Shown here piece by piece: positions 35,448 through 43,935 of a stretch of DNA of 64,000 bases (positions are counted from its first letter, which is position 1; every line of letters begins with the position of its first letter). Both the position numbers and the translations under genes were made by a program. Source of the stretch: Labrenzia sp. PHM005 (GTDB lineage: Bacteria > Pseudomonadota > Alphaproteobacteria > Rhizobiales > Stappiaceae); assembly GCF_006517275.1 (NCBI RefSeq), contig NZ_CP041191.1:2971001-3035000 (forward strand), read 5' to 3'. The notes below the pieces were generated by a model. That model had not been told where the DNA came from. It worked only from the letters and a program-made list of their open reading frames with translations, and did no database searches.

Positions 35448-36938
35448 CTAGCCGAATAGGCTCAGAACGCTTTGTTCTGCCTGGTTCGCTAGGGATAGGG
35501 CCGTTGACGACAGCTGCTGGCGGGTTTGAAGGGCCAGCATGTTCGCGCCTTCCTCGTTCATATCAGCAATTGTTAAGTCTCCGGCTCCGACTTCAAGCGT
35601 ATTGATAATATTTTGCGTAAAATCCGTTCGGATCTCAACTGTGGATAAGGACGTTCCAAGTGTTCGTGCCGAATTTCGAAGCTCATCCAGCGACGCATTG
35701 ATTGCCTGCAACACCCGTTCGATATCGGTGTCGGTTTTGAACTCCGAAGCGGTTGCCGAAAGCGCTACCGTTCCTGTGCCAGAGGCAAGCCGCATTCGAT
35801 TGAAGTCTGCATTACTGCTCGAGATGTTAAAGGACACTTCGCCAATCAAGCTAACACTTCCACCTGAGAACGTAGCGTCTAACCCTTTCACATTGTTAAT
35901 CAAGTTCACCAAATCACTAACAGTGGTATCAGCGTCAATTTCCAAGGATGCCGGCTCGAAATTGTTACCGTCTGTAATTGTAATTGTATCACCAGCCTGG
36001 AAACCGCCGGATGTAATGAGCTTGGCCGTGGAAGAAAGCGCTGCCGCTGTGAGTGTGGTTGTACCGGCGGTGATGCCGCCGTCGGACGTCGAGCCGCCAC
36101 CGTTGGCATCTTTGGAGATAACTACGTTACTGTTAACTCCAGTAACTATTGAAATAGAATCGGTAGTTTCGTCGAAAGAGGCGTGTACACCTGACAAAGC
36201 ATCGAGCGCATCAACATAGTCTTGGACTGTTACAATATCCACACCAACTGTGAGCGTAGCTGTTGTTGATCCGTCAGTGATCATCACATGGTTGTTGTCT
36301 GCGAACGCAGCTAGGTCCGTGAGATTTGAAGACGCTTGTAGACCGGTCAACGTAAGTTGTCCGCTGGCCCCGAACATATTGAAGGACGACGTACCTGTAC
36401 CACCAGTCACAAGGTCGTCGAGATTGAGGCCTTGATCAAGCGTCGTGTCTGTGTAGTCGACCGGATTGACCGTCAGGTTGGAGGTGCTGTCTTCGTTGAA
36501 GATGACCTCCAGCTCATTGCCGGCACCAGCTAGAAGGTTCTTGCCCTTATAGCTGGAGTCTTTCGCCATGTCCTCGATCTGCTCAAGAATGGCATTGTAT
36601 TGAACGGCAAATTGCCGCCGTTCGTACTCGCTTGAGGTTTGCAGCGCCTGATTGGCGATCGCTTTTGCCGATTCCACCAGTTTGGTGATCGAGGTAAGGC
36701 CGTCGTCGGCCGCCCGTAAGGTTTGTACCGCCTGGCCCATGTTGTCCAATAGACCTGACAGGTCGCCAGCCCGGTCATTGAGCGTTTGCGCGGTGAAATA
36801 GGAATTCGGATTGTCGAGCGCCGAATTCACCTTCAAACCGGTGGCAAGACGGTTTTGGGTGGTTTCCTGCAGATTGGCAGTTCTTTTCAGAGACAACAGG
36901 TTGTCACGGACCGCACTGGTAAGAACAATATCAGACAT
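35448..36938 (-). CDS. Flagellin 1 (divergent paralogue)
   Basis: Filament subunit, 496 residues. D0/D1 ends are clear: SDIVLTSAVRDNLLSLKRTANLQETTQNRLATGLKVNSALDNPNSYF at the start and EGANMLALQTRQQLSSTALSLANQAEQSVLSLFG at the end. The centre is a Ser/Thr/Asp-rich variable domain. Of the five flagellins here it is the most divergent and has a Tyr in NSYF where the others have Phe. It lacks the leader motifs shared by the other four genes, and it lies next to flbT, suggesting separate control. ATG 36938. Confidence 0.93.
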   Translation of the reverse strand: MSDIVLTSAVRDNLLSLKRTANLQETTQNRLATGLKVNSALDNPNSYFTAQTLNDRAGDLSGLLDNMGQAVQTLRAADDGLTSITKLVESAKAIANQALQTSSEYERRQFAVQYNAILEQIEDMAKDSSYKGKNLLAGAGNELEVIFNEDSTSNLTVNPVDYTDTTLDQGLNLDDLVTGGTGTSSFNMFGASGQLTLTGLQASSNLTDLAAFADNNHVMITDGSTTATLTVGVDIVTVQDYVDALDALSGVHASFDETTDSISIVTGVNSNVVISKDANGGGSTSDGGITAGTTTLTAAALSSTAKLITSGGFQAGDTITITDGNNFEPASLEIDADTTVSDLVNLINNVKGLDATFSGGSVSLIGEVSFNISSSNADFNRMRLASGTGTVALSATASEFKTDTDIERVLQAINASLDELRNSARTLGTSLSTVEIRTDFTQNIINTLEVGAGDLTIADMNEEGANMLALQTRQQLSSTALSLANQAEQSVLSLFG

Positions 36939-37154
36939 CTGACTTCACCGCATTTTCTGTTCAGTACTCGGCAACAGCGTCTCGATCATCGTGTGAGCAA
37001 GACTGGATCTTTGCCGCAAATCTAAACGGAAAGTTAATCGGTGATGCACGTTTTAACGTTATATAAATGAAAGTTACCAAAAGCTTTCTTTTAAGGCATT
37101 GAATCTTAAGGATAAAAATAATGAGCGTTTACAAGTAATAAGCAGAGAAATACG

Positions 37155-37185
37155 AAAACGGCGGGCAAAAGGCCCGCCGTTTTTG
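37155..37185 (-). terminator. Terminator after flagellin 2
   Basis: ACGGCGGGC and GCCCGCCGT pair over a 5-base loop, with T-runs on both strands' 3' sides. It ends the flagellin 2 transcript at about 40-70 bases past its stop. Confidence 0.85.
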
Positions 37186-37224
37186 TTTTTGTAGATGCCG
37201 CAGCCTGTGCGACTGATTCTTCTT

Positions 37225-38721
37225 TTAGAACAAGGACAGTACCGTCTGGTCCGCCTGAGAAGCGAAGGAGAGGGATGTCGATGCCAGCTGCTGCCGGGTT
37301 TGCAAAGCCAGAAGGTTTGCGCCTTCTTCGTTGGTATCTGCCAAAGTCAAGAGGCCCGCACCTTCTTGCAAGGTATTGATCATCGACTTGGTGTAATCCT
37401 GCCGAATTTCGACAGTCGACAAATTTGTACCAAACTCAGATGCCTGTGACCTCAAGTTACTCAAGGCGGTGTTGAGTTTGTTGATCGCCTTGTTGATGTC
37501 ACTGTCGGTCGCAAAACCACTATCGGCGACGGCGCTGATGGTGGCAGAGCTACCATTTGAGCCCAACGTGGTGGTGTTGAAGTCAGTGTTTGTGGCACCA
37601 TTTCTTGAGCTCGACAGTGTCAGATCGGTTTCTGACGTTACAGAAATACGACCGCTTGCGCCTTTGGAAGCTGTCACGCCTTGAAAGTCATCCATAAAGT
37701 CAACGAGATCACTCACTCTAGTGCTCGCCGTAACTTCCAAAGTTCCAAGTTCGTAGTTGTTGCCGTCTGTCAGGGTCAACGTGTCGCCGACCGCAAAAGC
37801 TGCGCTATCAATCAGGGTGGAAGTGGTCGAGAAGGCAGCAGTATCGATGTTGGTCAGAGATGACGTTGTCGAGTTCGCTGCCCGATCATTCAATCGGAAC
37901 TCGTTGTTGGAATAGATGGACAGATTACCGGTTGCTTCATCATATTCTGCACGGACACCGGCAACACCGTTGAGATTGTTGACAAGATCCTGAACTGTTT
38001 GACCTGCTGTGGTGGTGGTACCGGAAACAGCCGCACCGCCGGTACCTGCATAACCGGTGATGTCTGCGGTCGTCGAAATGGCAGTTGCTGTCGACAGAAC
38101 AGACGCTGAATTGAGGAATGTGGTGCCATCCGTCAAGTTAATGACAGCAGTGCCGCCACGAAGGTCAAAGTTTGTCGCACCACCAGACCCTTCGATCAAA
38201 TCCGAAAGATTCAAACCGGTAGAGAGGGCAGCATCAGTGTAGTCCACCGCTGCGATTGTCTGCTTGGAGGTTGCATCTTCGTTGAAGATGGTCGTCAAGT
38301 CGTTGCCGGTACCTGCGAGCAGGTTCTTACCTTTATATGAGCTATCTTTCGCAACATCTTCGATTTGTTCAAGCAAATCGTTGTACTGGCCCGCAAACTG
38401 CTTGCGCTCATATTGACTTTGTGTCTGCAAAGCCTGGTTGGCTTTTGCTTTGGCTGCTTCAACCAGATCGGTGATTGTCTGAATCCCTTGGTCGGCTGCC
38501 TTGATGGTCTGCAAAGACTGACCCATGTCATCGAGCAGAGTGCCAAGGTCACCAGCGCGAGAATTCAAACCGGAAGCCGTGAAGAAGCTGTTTGGATTGT
38601 CCAAAGCAGAGTTTACCTTCAGGCCGGTCGCCAGTTTGTTCTGGACGCCAGACATCATGTCTGCAGTGGACTGGAGGGTGAGTAGGTTCTGCCGGACGGC
38701 GGCTGAGAGGGTAATGTCCAT
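37225..38721 (-). CDS. Flagellin 2 (apparent mosaic)
   Basis: Filament subunit, 498 residues. N-terminal D0/D1 (MDITLSAAVRQNLLTLQSTADMMSGVQNKLATGLK) and the last 80 residues (FGTNLSTVEIRQDYTKSMINTLQEGAG ... QADQTVLSLF) match flagellin 3 nearly residue for residue. The central domain (about 170-410, with GGATNFDLRGGTAVINLTDG and ITGYAGTGGAAVSG) instead matches flagellin 4. This looks like a gene conversion product. The start ATG has AAGGGA upstream within the shared leader. Confidence 0.95.
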   Translation of the reverse strand: MDITLSAAVRQNLLTLQSTADMMSGVQNKLATGLKVNSALDNPNSFFTASGLNSRAGDLGTLLDDMGQSLQTIKAADQGIQTITDLVEAAKAKANQALQTQSQYERKQFAGQYNDLLEQIEDVAKDSSYKGKNLLAGTGNDLTTIFNEDATSKQTIAAVDYTDAALSTGLNLSDLIEGSGGATNFDLRGGTAVINLTDGTTFLNSASVLSTATAISTTADITGYAGTGGAAVSGTTTTAGQTVQDLVNNLNGVAGVRAEYDEATGNLSIYSNNEFRLNDRAANSTTSSLTNIDTAAFSTTSTLIDSAAFAVGDTLTLTDGNNYELGTLEVTASTRVSDLVDFMDDFQGVTASKGASGRISVTSETDLTLSSSRNGATNTDFNTTTLGSNGSSATISAVADSGFATDSDINKAINKLNTALSNLRSQASEFGTNLSTVEIRQDYTKSMINTLQEGAGLLTLADTNEEGANLLALQTRQQLASTSLSFASQADQTVLSLF

Positions 38722-38834
38722 TGTTTATCCCTTTCTGGGTCAAATGTGCAGCTGCTCGTCCTGAGCAGGTTGAGTAGAGAATTCCCTGTTAACCTTAATC
38801 AATGGTAAATACGTTGAATTATGCGGTTAACGGC
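38722..38834 (-). promoter_or_regulatory. Conserved promoter/leader region of flagellin 2
   Basis: Read toward the gene: a TTAACC box at 38825-38830, a distal CTCAGGACGAG at 38755-38765, and a proximal CCCAGAAAGGGA at 38728-38739 containing the ribosome site. The same order and spacing recur before flagellins 3-5. The remaining gap to 39026 holds AT-rich DNA with two TATTGTAAAAAATAACAAT copies near 38854-38872 and 38898-38915. Confidence 0.65.
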
Positions 38835-39026
38835 AAGTAAATACGCAAGCAAATATTGTAAAAAATAACAATATTATTACCGATTACCAGCGATATATAT
38901 TGTAAAAAATAACAATGATTTAAGTGCCTGGTTGGTCAAACGTTAATGTTGGAAGATGAGGTTTTGCGCAGAAAACTGCCAGTTTCGGCCGTGAGAAGCA
39001 GCGAACATTAAGGGTTCAAAAAAAAG

Positions 39027-39053
39027 CAAAAAAAAAACGGGCCCGGAGGCCCG
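39027..39053 (-). terminator. Terminator after flagellin 3
   Basis: CGGGCC-CGGA-GGCCCG hairpin; on the minus strand it is followed by a run of more than ten T, a textbook rho-independent terminator 53 bases past the flagellin 3 stop. Confidence 0.9.
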
Positions 39054-39105
39054 CCTTGGTCGATTTCTACACCGGCTGGTGCAAGTATGGTTAATGCTAA
39101 CCCTC

Positions 39106-40611
39106 TTAGAACAATGACAAAACCGTCTGATCCGCCTGAGAGGCGAACGAGAGGGAGGTCGAAGCCAGCTGCTGCCGTGTTTGCAGCGCAAGGAGATTCG
39201 CACCCTCTTCGTTGGTGTCTGCCAAGGTCAATTTACCGGCCCCCTCTTGAAGGGTATTGATCATCGACTTTGTGTAATCTTGTCGGATTTCGACCGTCGA
39301 TAGATTTGTGCCGAATTCGGAAGCCTGAGACCGAAGGCTCGATAGAGCGTTATTTAGGCGGTCTACAACTTTGCTGATGTCATTGTCGCTTGCAAAGCCA
39401 CTTTCCAGAGCTGCAGTCACGTTGATTCCATCAGAGTCAGCAGTGAAAGCCGACGCGTTAAAGTCCGTATTGTCACTCTTGAGCGCGATGGTGACATCGC
39501 TCTCAATGGTAATGTTGTTTGTTCCAGTATTGAAGCTGGCTTCAACGCCTTGGGAGTCATCCAGAAAATCGACAAGATCTTTGATTGTGGAGTCTTTGCT
39601 AACCTCGAAGGACCCAATTTCGTAACCGTTGCCATCGGTCAGCTCGAGTGTGTCGCCTACCTGGAAAGAACCGGAGTCTGTTAATTTTGCTGTGGCTGAA
39701 TCCAACACTGCTGCGGTCGCTGTACCGAAATCGGCCGCCGCTGCTACAGATCCATTGTTGTCATTGTGCAAGTAGGCTGTTGTGTTTGAGGTGACTGTAA
39801 ATGTTCCGGTCTTGTCATCGAATTCGGCTTTTACACCGGCAATCTTATTAAACTCATCAATGACATCACCTACTGTCGTGGTTGTCGAGATTGTCACACT
39901 GGCAAGAGCTGCGCCGGCACCGGAAGCAGTGTCCTCAATGGAAATCGTGTCTGTGTCGTTAAATCCACTGGCATCTGTTATTAGTGAGCCAGACCCGAGT
40001 GCGTCGCCGCCTGCGTCCGTTAGAGTAAAGCTGTGATTTCCGCCTGTTACGTCGAAAGATGCTGCGCCACCCTTGGCTTCATCCAGATCCGACAGGTTAA
40101 GGCCGGTGGAGAGAGCCGCGTCGGTGTAGTCAACCGCGGTAATGGTTTGCTTGGATGTCGCGTCTTCGTTGAAGATTGTAGTAAGATCGTTGCCTTCGCC
40201 AGCCAGTAGGTTTTTACCCTTATAAGAGCTGTCTTTGGCGACATCCTCAATTTGTTCCAGAAGATCGTTGTACTGCTTAGCGTAGGCAGCACGTTCGGAC
40301 TGGCTTTGTGTTTGTTGGGCTTGATTGGCTTTTGCTTTGGCAGCTTCAACCAGATCTGTGATGGTTGAGATGCCTTTGTCCGCTGCTTTGATGGTCTGGA
40401 GTGACTGCCCCATATCATCGAGCAAGGTGCCAAGATCGCCGGCACGCGCATTCAAACCGGAAGCTGTGAAGAAGGAATTTGGATTGTCGAGGGCAGAGTT
40501 AACCTTCAGGCCGGTCGCCAGTTTGTTCTGGACGCCGGACATCAGATCTGCGGTTGACTGGAGAGTAAGGAGGTTCTGGCGTACGCCAGCTGACAGCGCG
40601 ATGTCCCGCAT
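39106..40611 (-). CDS. Flagellin 3
   Basis: Filament subunit, 501 residues. Conserved N-terminus RDIALSAGVRQNLLTLQSTADLMSGVQNKLATGLK and C-terminus EEGANLLALQTRQQLASTSLSFASQADQTVLSLF. The central domain (about 175-410) is unlike that of flagellins 2 and 4, with GGAASFDVTGGNHSFTLTD and ANTLELTDGNGYEIGSFEV-type repeats. ATG 40611 is preceded by the AGGAAAGGGA ribosome site in the shared leader. It has its own terminator, so each flagellin gene is probably its own transcript. Confidence 0.95.
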   Translation of the reverse strand: MRDIALSAGVRQNLLTLQSTADLMSGVQNKLATGLKVNSALDNPNSFFTASGLNARAGDLGTLLDDMGQSLQTIKAADKGISTITDLVEAAKAKANQAQQTQSQSERAAYAKQYNDLLEQIEDVAKDSSYKGKNLLAGEGNDLTTIFNEDATSKQTITAVDYTDAALSTGLNLSDLDEAKGGAASFDVTGGNHSFTLTDAGGDALGSGSLITDASGFNDTDTISIEDTASGAGAALASVTISTTTTVGDVIDEFNKIAGVKAEFDDKTGTFTVTSNTTAYLHNDNNGSVAAAADFGTATAAVLDSATAKLTDSGSFQVGDTLELTDGNGYEIGSFEVSKDSTIKDLVDFLDDSQGVEASFNTGTNNITIESDVTIALKSDNTDFNASAFTADSDGINVTAALESGFASDNDISKVVDRLNNALSSLRSQASEFGTNLSTVEIRQDYTKSMINTLQEGAGKLTLADTNEEGANLLALQTRQQLASTSLSFASQADQTVLSLF

Positions 40612-40725
40612 AACTAGAATCCCTTTCCTGGGGTAGCGACACCTCTTCCTGAGATGTCATAATTACCATTGTTAAAAATAACAATTAATTCTTGTGTCGC
40701 ACTCTATGGTTAACAGGCTGTTAAT
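40612..40725 (-). promoter_or_regulatory. Conserved promoter/leader region of flagellin 3 with CtrA-type box
   Basis: TTAACAGGCTGTTAA (40710-40724) is a perfect 15-base palindrome and fits the CtrA consensus TTAA-N7-TTAA. Closer to the gene are CTCTTCCTGAGA (40643-40654; minus reading TCTCAGGAAGAG) and the proximal CCCCAGGAAAGGGA (40620-40633) with the ribosome site. Confidence 0.7.
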
Positions 40726-40877
40726 GGTCGGCAGAAAGCGAAACTGGGAGAGGGGGTGCTGCTCTCACAAGTCGTGCAACGCTAATCATGGACAGGAGGC
40801 GCTGGAGATGCGGAAATTCATAGGGACCGCGAGGGATTGCGAGCGCAGGATGGTGGGGCAGGGGACAAGGAGTCAGA

Positions 40878-40910
40878 AAAAGAAAAAGGCGGGCCGGGGC
40901 CCGCCTTTTC
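40878..40910 (-). terminator. Terminator after flagellin 4
   Basis: AAGGCGGGCC-GG-GGCCCGCCTT, a perfect 10-bp stem with T-rich minus-strand 3' flank, 25 bases past the flagellin 4 stop. Bases 40726-40877 show nothing else. Confidence 0.88.
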
Positions 40911-40933
40911 CTGATTGTGTAAGACTTTCTGTC

Positions 40934-42433
40934 TTAGAAGAGACGCAGAACGTTCTGGTCTGCCTGAGATGCGAAGGACAGGGACGTCGAGGCCAGGCTC
41001 TGGCGAGTCTGCAATGCCAAGAGGTTTGCACCTTCTTCGTTGGTGTCTGCCAGCGTCAGCTTGCCAGCACCTTCTTCCAGCGTGTTGATCAGGTTCTTGG
41101 TGAAGTCCTGACGGTTTTCCACGATGGAAAGGTTGGTACCGAAGTTAGACGCCTGTGAGCGCAGGTTGCTCAGTGCATTATTCAGTCGACTGATCGACTT
41201 GTTGATGTCGTTGTCAGTAGCAAAGCCACTGTCGGCGACAGCACTAATGGTAGCGGAACTACCGTTTGAGCCCAGCGTAGTGGTGTTAAAGTCGGTGTTC
41301 GTCGCCCCATCCCGGGTACTTGCCAAAGTCAGGTCGGTTTCGGAGGTTACCGAAATACGGCCATTGGCACCCTTGGAGGCGGTGACGCCTTGGAAGTCGT
41401 CAATGAAGTCAACAAGGTCGCTGACCTTGGTGCTGCTTGTAACTTCAAAGGAACCGAGTTCGTAGTTGTTGCCATCCGTCAACGTCAGCGTATCGCCAAC
41501 CTTAAATCCGGCGCTATCGACCAGGGTGGAAGTGGTCGAGAAAGCTGCGGTATCAATGTTGGTCAGAGAAGACGTTGTTGAGTTAGCGGCCCGGTCACTC
41601 AACCGGAACTCGTTGTTGGATGAGATGGTGAGGTTACCAGTGGACTCATCATATTCCGCACGAACACCAGCAACACCGTTGAGGTTGTCGACAAGATTCT
41701 GAACAGTCTGACCAGCTGTGGTTGTGGTGCCGGAAACAGCCGCGCCGCCGGTACCTGCATAGCCGGTGATGTCTGCAGTCGTCGAAATGGCAGTTGCCGT
41801 CGACAGAACTGAAGATGAGTTCAGAAAGGTGGTGCCGTCCGTCAAGTTAATGACAGCTGTACCGCCACGGAGGTCGAAGTTGGTCGCACCGCCGGTGCCT
41901 TCAACTAGGTCTGACAGGTTCAAACCGGTCGACAGAGTTGTGTCGGTATAATCAACCGCAGAAACACTCAGTTTTGACGTGTTGTCTTCGTTAAAGATAG
42001 TCGTCAAGTCGTTACCAGTACCTGCAAGCAGGTTTTTGCCCTTGTAGGAGCTGTCTTTGGCAACGTCTTCAATTTGAGTCAGCAGTTCGTTGTACTGAGC
42101 TGCAAACTGTTTCCGCTCATACTGGCTACCGGTTTGAAGCGCCTGGTTGGCTTTCGCCTTTGCAGATTCAACCAGCTTGGTAATTGCGGAGATACCTTCA
42201 TCAGCTGCCTTGATGGTCTGAACCGACTGGCCCATGTCATCAAGAAGAGTGCCGAGATCGTTTGCGCGAGATTGAAGGCCCGAAGCAGTGAAGAAGCTGT
42301 TCGGATTATCCAGTGCAGAGTTCACTTTCTTACCGGTCGCCAGTTTGTTCTGGACGTCGGACATAAAGGAAGCAGTTTGCTGGAGGGTGTTGAGGTTCGC
42401 GCGAACCGCGCTTGACAGAGTGATGTCAGCCAT
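40934..42433 (-). CDS. Flagellin 4
   Basis: Filament subunit, 499 residues. The N-terminus ADITLSSAVRANLNTLQQTASFMSDVQNKLATGKK and the C-terminus FGTNLSIVENRQDFTKNLINTLEEGAG ... QADQNVLRLF are closer to flagellin 5 than to 2 or 3, whereas its centre (170-410) is almost identical to that of flagellin 2, also at the DNA level. ATG 42433 with AAAGGGC upstream in the shared leader. Confidence 0.95.
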   Translation of the reverse strand: MADITLSSAVRANLNTLQQTASFMSDVQNKLATGKKVNSALDNPNSFFTASGLQSRANDLGTLLDDMGQSVQTIKAADEGISAITKLVESAKAKANQALQTGSQYERKQFAAQYNELLTQIEDVAKDSSYKGKNLLAGTGNDLTTIFNEDNTSKLSVSAVDYTDTTLSTGLNLSDLVEGTGGATNFDLRGGTAVINLTDGTTFLNSSSVLSTATAISTTADITGYAGTGGAAVSGTTTTAGQTVQNLVDNLNGVAGVRAEYDESTGNLTISSNNEFRLSDRAANSTTSSLTNIDTAAFSTTSTLVDSAGFKVGDTLTLTDGNNYELGSFEVTSSTKVSDLVDFIDDFQGVTASKGANGRISVTSETDLTLASTRDGATNTDFNTTTLGSNGSSATISAVADSGFATDNDINKSISRLNNALSNLRSQASNFGTNLSIVENRQDFTKNLINTLEEGAGKLTLADTNEEGANLLALQTRQSLASTSLSFASQADQNVLRLF

Positions 42434-42543
42434 AGTGTGCCCTTTCTAGGAACTACGAGATACACAGTCCCTTCCTGGGACCGGGCACCATCAAAGGCTG
42501 AATCTGGAAATGGAATCTAAAGAAACTTGGTTAATGGCTGTTA
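42434..42543 (-). promoter_or_regulatory. Conserved promoter/leader region of flagellin 4
   Basis: Contains TAACAGCCATTAACC (minus reading of 42529-42543), distal TCCCAGGAAGGGA (42468-42480, itself an inverted repeat) and proximal CCTAGAAAGGGC (42439-42450). Order and distances match flagellins 2, 3 and 5. Confidence 0.65.
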
Positions 42544-42622
42544 TGGATAACGTAAAGTAAACACGTGTAGGCGCCGGGGTTACACCTCGTCGCTTAAAAT
42601 ACACATATTTTCAATATTCTAG

Positions 42623-42664
42623 ATCATCGGGCGTTTAATCGATGCTGATTGAGCGCCCGATGAT
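42623..42664 (-). terminator. Possible terminator after flagellin 5
   Basis: ATCATCGGGCG and CGCCCGATGAT form an 11-bp perfect stem with a 20-base loop, 17 bases past the flagellin 5 stop. No clear T-run follows, so strength is uncertain. Confidence 0.55.
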
Positions 42665-42680
42665 ATATTGTTAAAATTAC

Positions 42681-43820
42681 TTAGAACAGCCGGAGCACGT
42701 TCTGAGAGGCCTGCGAGGCCATGGACAGGGAAGTCGACGCCAGCTGCTGCTGGGTTTGCAGTGCCAGAAGGTTCGCACCTTCCACATTGGTGTCCGCAAG
42801 GGTTAATTCGCCGGCGCCTTCCTGAAGGGTGTTGATCAGAGAAGTGGTGAAGTCTTGCCGGTTTTCCACGATGGACAGGTTTGTACCGAAGGTAGAGGCT
42901 TGGGCACGAAGACTATCTTGGGCAGATTTCAGTGCGCTGAGCTGTGTGTTGATTGCGGTATCGTTTGTGAAACCGCTATTTGTACCTGCCTGGAACATTT
43001 GGCCGACACCACCGTCACTGCTCGTAATCGTGACTTGCTGACCTTGCGCAGTAATGTCCAGATCACCATCCGCCTGATCGTAAGTGGAGGATACGCCATC
43101 CATAGCGTTTAGGGCTGTATTGAAATCAGCAACGGTTGTTGTCGCTGAAACGCTGAACGTACCGATTGTTGAACCATCACCGCCGGTCACTGTTATGGTG
43201 TCGCCGTCGTCAAAAGCCGCCAAGGTTACCAGCGTGGTGGTGTCCGCAGCGGCATCAGCAGCGACTTCGACAGATCCGGTGCCGTTTGCGCCCGCCGTTA
43301 TGTTGTTCAGGCCCAGGCTGGTAGATACGTCAGTGTAATCAACCGCCGAAATGCTCATTGAGGATGTGCCGTCCTCATTGAAGGTTACGGACAGATCGTT
43401 GCCGGTCCCAGCCAGCAGGTTTTTGCCCTTGTAGCCGGAATCCTTTGCCAGGTCCTGCATCTGAGTTAGCAACTCATTGTATTCGTTTGCATATTTTGAA
43501 CGCAGAGTCTGGTCTGATGTCTGCAGCGCCTGGTTGGCTTTTGCCTTGGCTGCATCGACCAGATCGGAGATCGCCGAAATCCCTTTGTCGGCCGCTTTCA
43601 GCGTCTGGACGCCCTGGCCCATATCGTCGAGCAGGGTACCGAGATCGCTTGCCCTGTTTTCCAGCCCTTTTGCCGTGAAAAACGAATTCGGATTGTCGAG
43701 CGCGGAGTTCACCTTCTTGCCAGTCGCCAGCTTGTTCTGAACCTGGGACATCATGTCCGCAGTTGCTGTCAGGGTATTGAGGTTGGCGCGGACGGCGTTT
43801 GTGAGGGTAATGCCGGACAT
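42681..43820 (-). CDS. Flagellin 5 (short form)
   Basis: Filament subunit, 379 residues, about 120 shorter than its paralogues because the central domain is reduced. The N-terminus SGITLTNAVRANLNTLTATADMMSQVQNKLATGKK and the end LALQTQQQLASTSLSMASQASQNVLRLF are complete, so it is not truncated. I start at ATG 43820, with AAGGAAGGAAAAG just before it; an ATG at 43880 would add 20 residues read through the conserved leader. It is the likeliest candidate for a minor or base-proximal filament subunit (inference). Confidence 0.94.
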   Translation of the reverse strand: MSGITLTNAVRANLNTLTATADMMSQVQNKLATGKKVNSALDNPNSFFTAKGLENRASDLGTLLDDMGQGVQTLKAADKGISAISDLVDAAKAKANQALQTSDQTLRSKYANEYNELLTQMQDLAKDSGYKGKNLLAGTGNDLSVTFNEDGTSSMSISAVDYTDVSTSLGLNNITAGANGTGSVEVAADAAADTTTLVTLAAFDDGDTITVTGGDGSTIGTFSVSATTTVADFNTALNAMDGVSSTYDQADGDLDITAQGQQVTITSSDGGVGQMFQAGTNSGFTNDTAINTQLSALKSAQDSLRAQASTFGTNLSIVENRQDFTTSLINTLQEGAGELTLADTNVEGANLLALQTQQQLASTSLSMASQASQNVLRLF

Positions 43821-43935
43821 TTCTTTTCCTTCCTTGGAAAAACGCAAAACAAGATTCCCGTCCTGGGGATCACCGACCAAGAAAGACTATAGGTATTAAT
43901 GACAATGTAAAAAATACGGTTAGTGAAAATTAACC
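43821..43935 (-). promoter_or_regulatory. Conserved promoter/leader region of flagellin 5
   Basis: GGTTAATTTTCACTAACC (minus reading of 43918-43935) lies 98 bases before the start. Distal TCCCCAGGACGGGA (43856-43869) and proximal TCCAAGGAAGGAAA (43825-43838) follow the pattern of flagellins 2-4. Confidence 0.65.

Noticed and set aside
35539..36219. 226-codon plus-strand frame inside flagellin 1
   Set aside because: Antisense to flagellin coding sequence; Ser/Val-rich product mirrors the complementary codons, no ribosome site.
38745..38766. Sigma-54 promoter at the flagellin leaders
   Set aside because: GG-N10-GC occurs by chance in the distal motif of flagellins 2 and 3, but is absent in 4 and 5, and the TGGCACG element is missing in all.
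42681..43820. Flagellin 5 as a truncated pseudogene
   Set aside because: Both conserved ends, the ribosome site and the leader are intact; only the variable centre is short.
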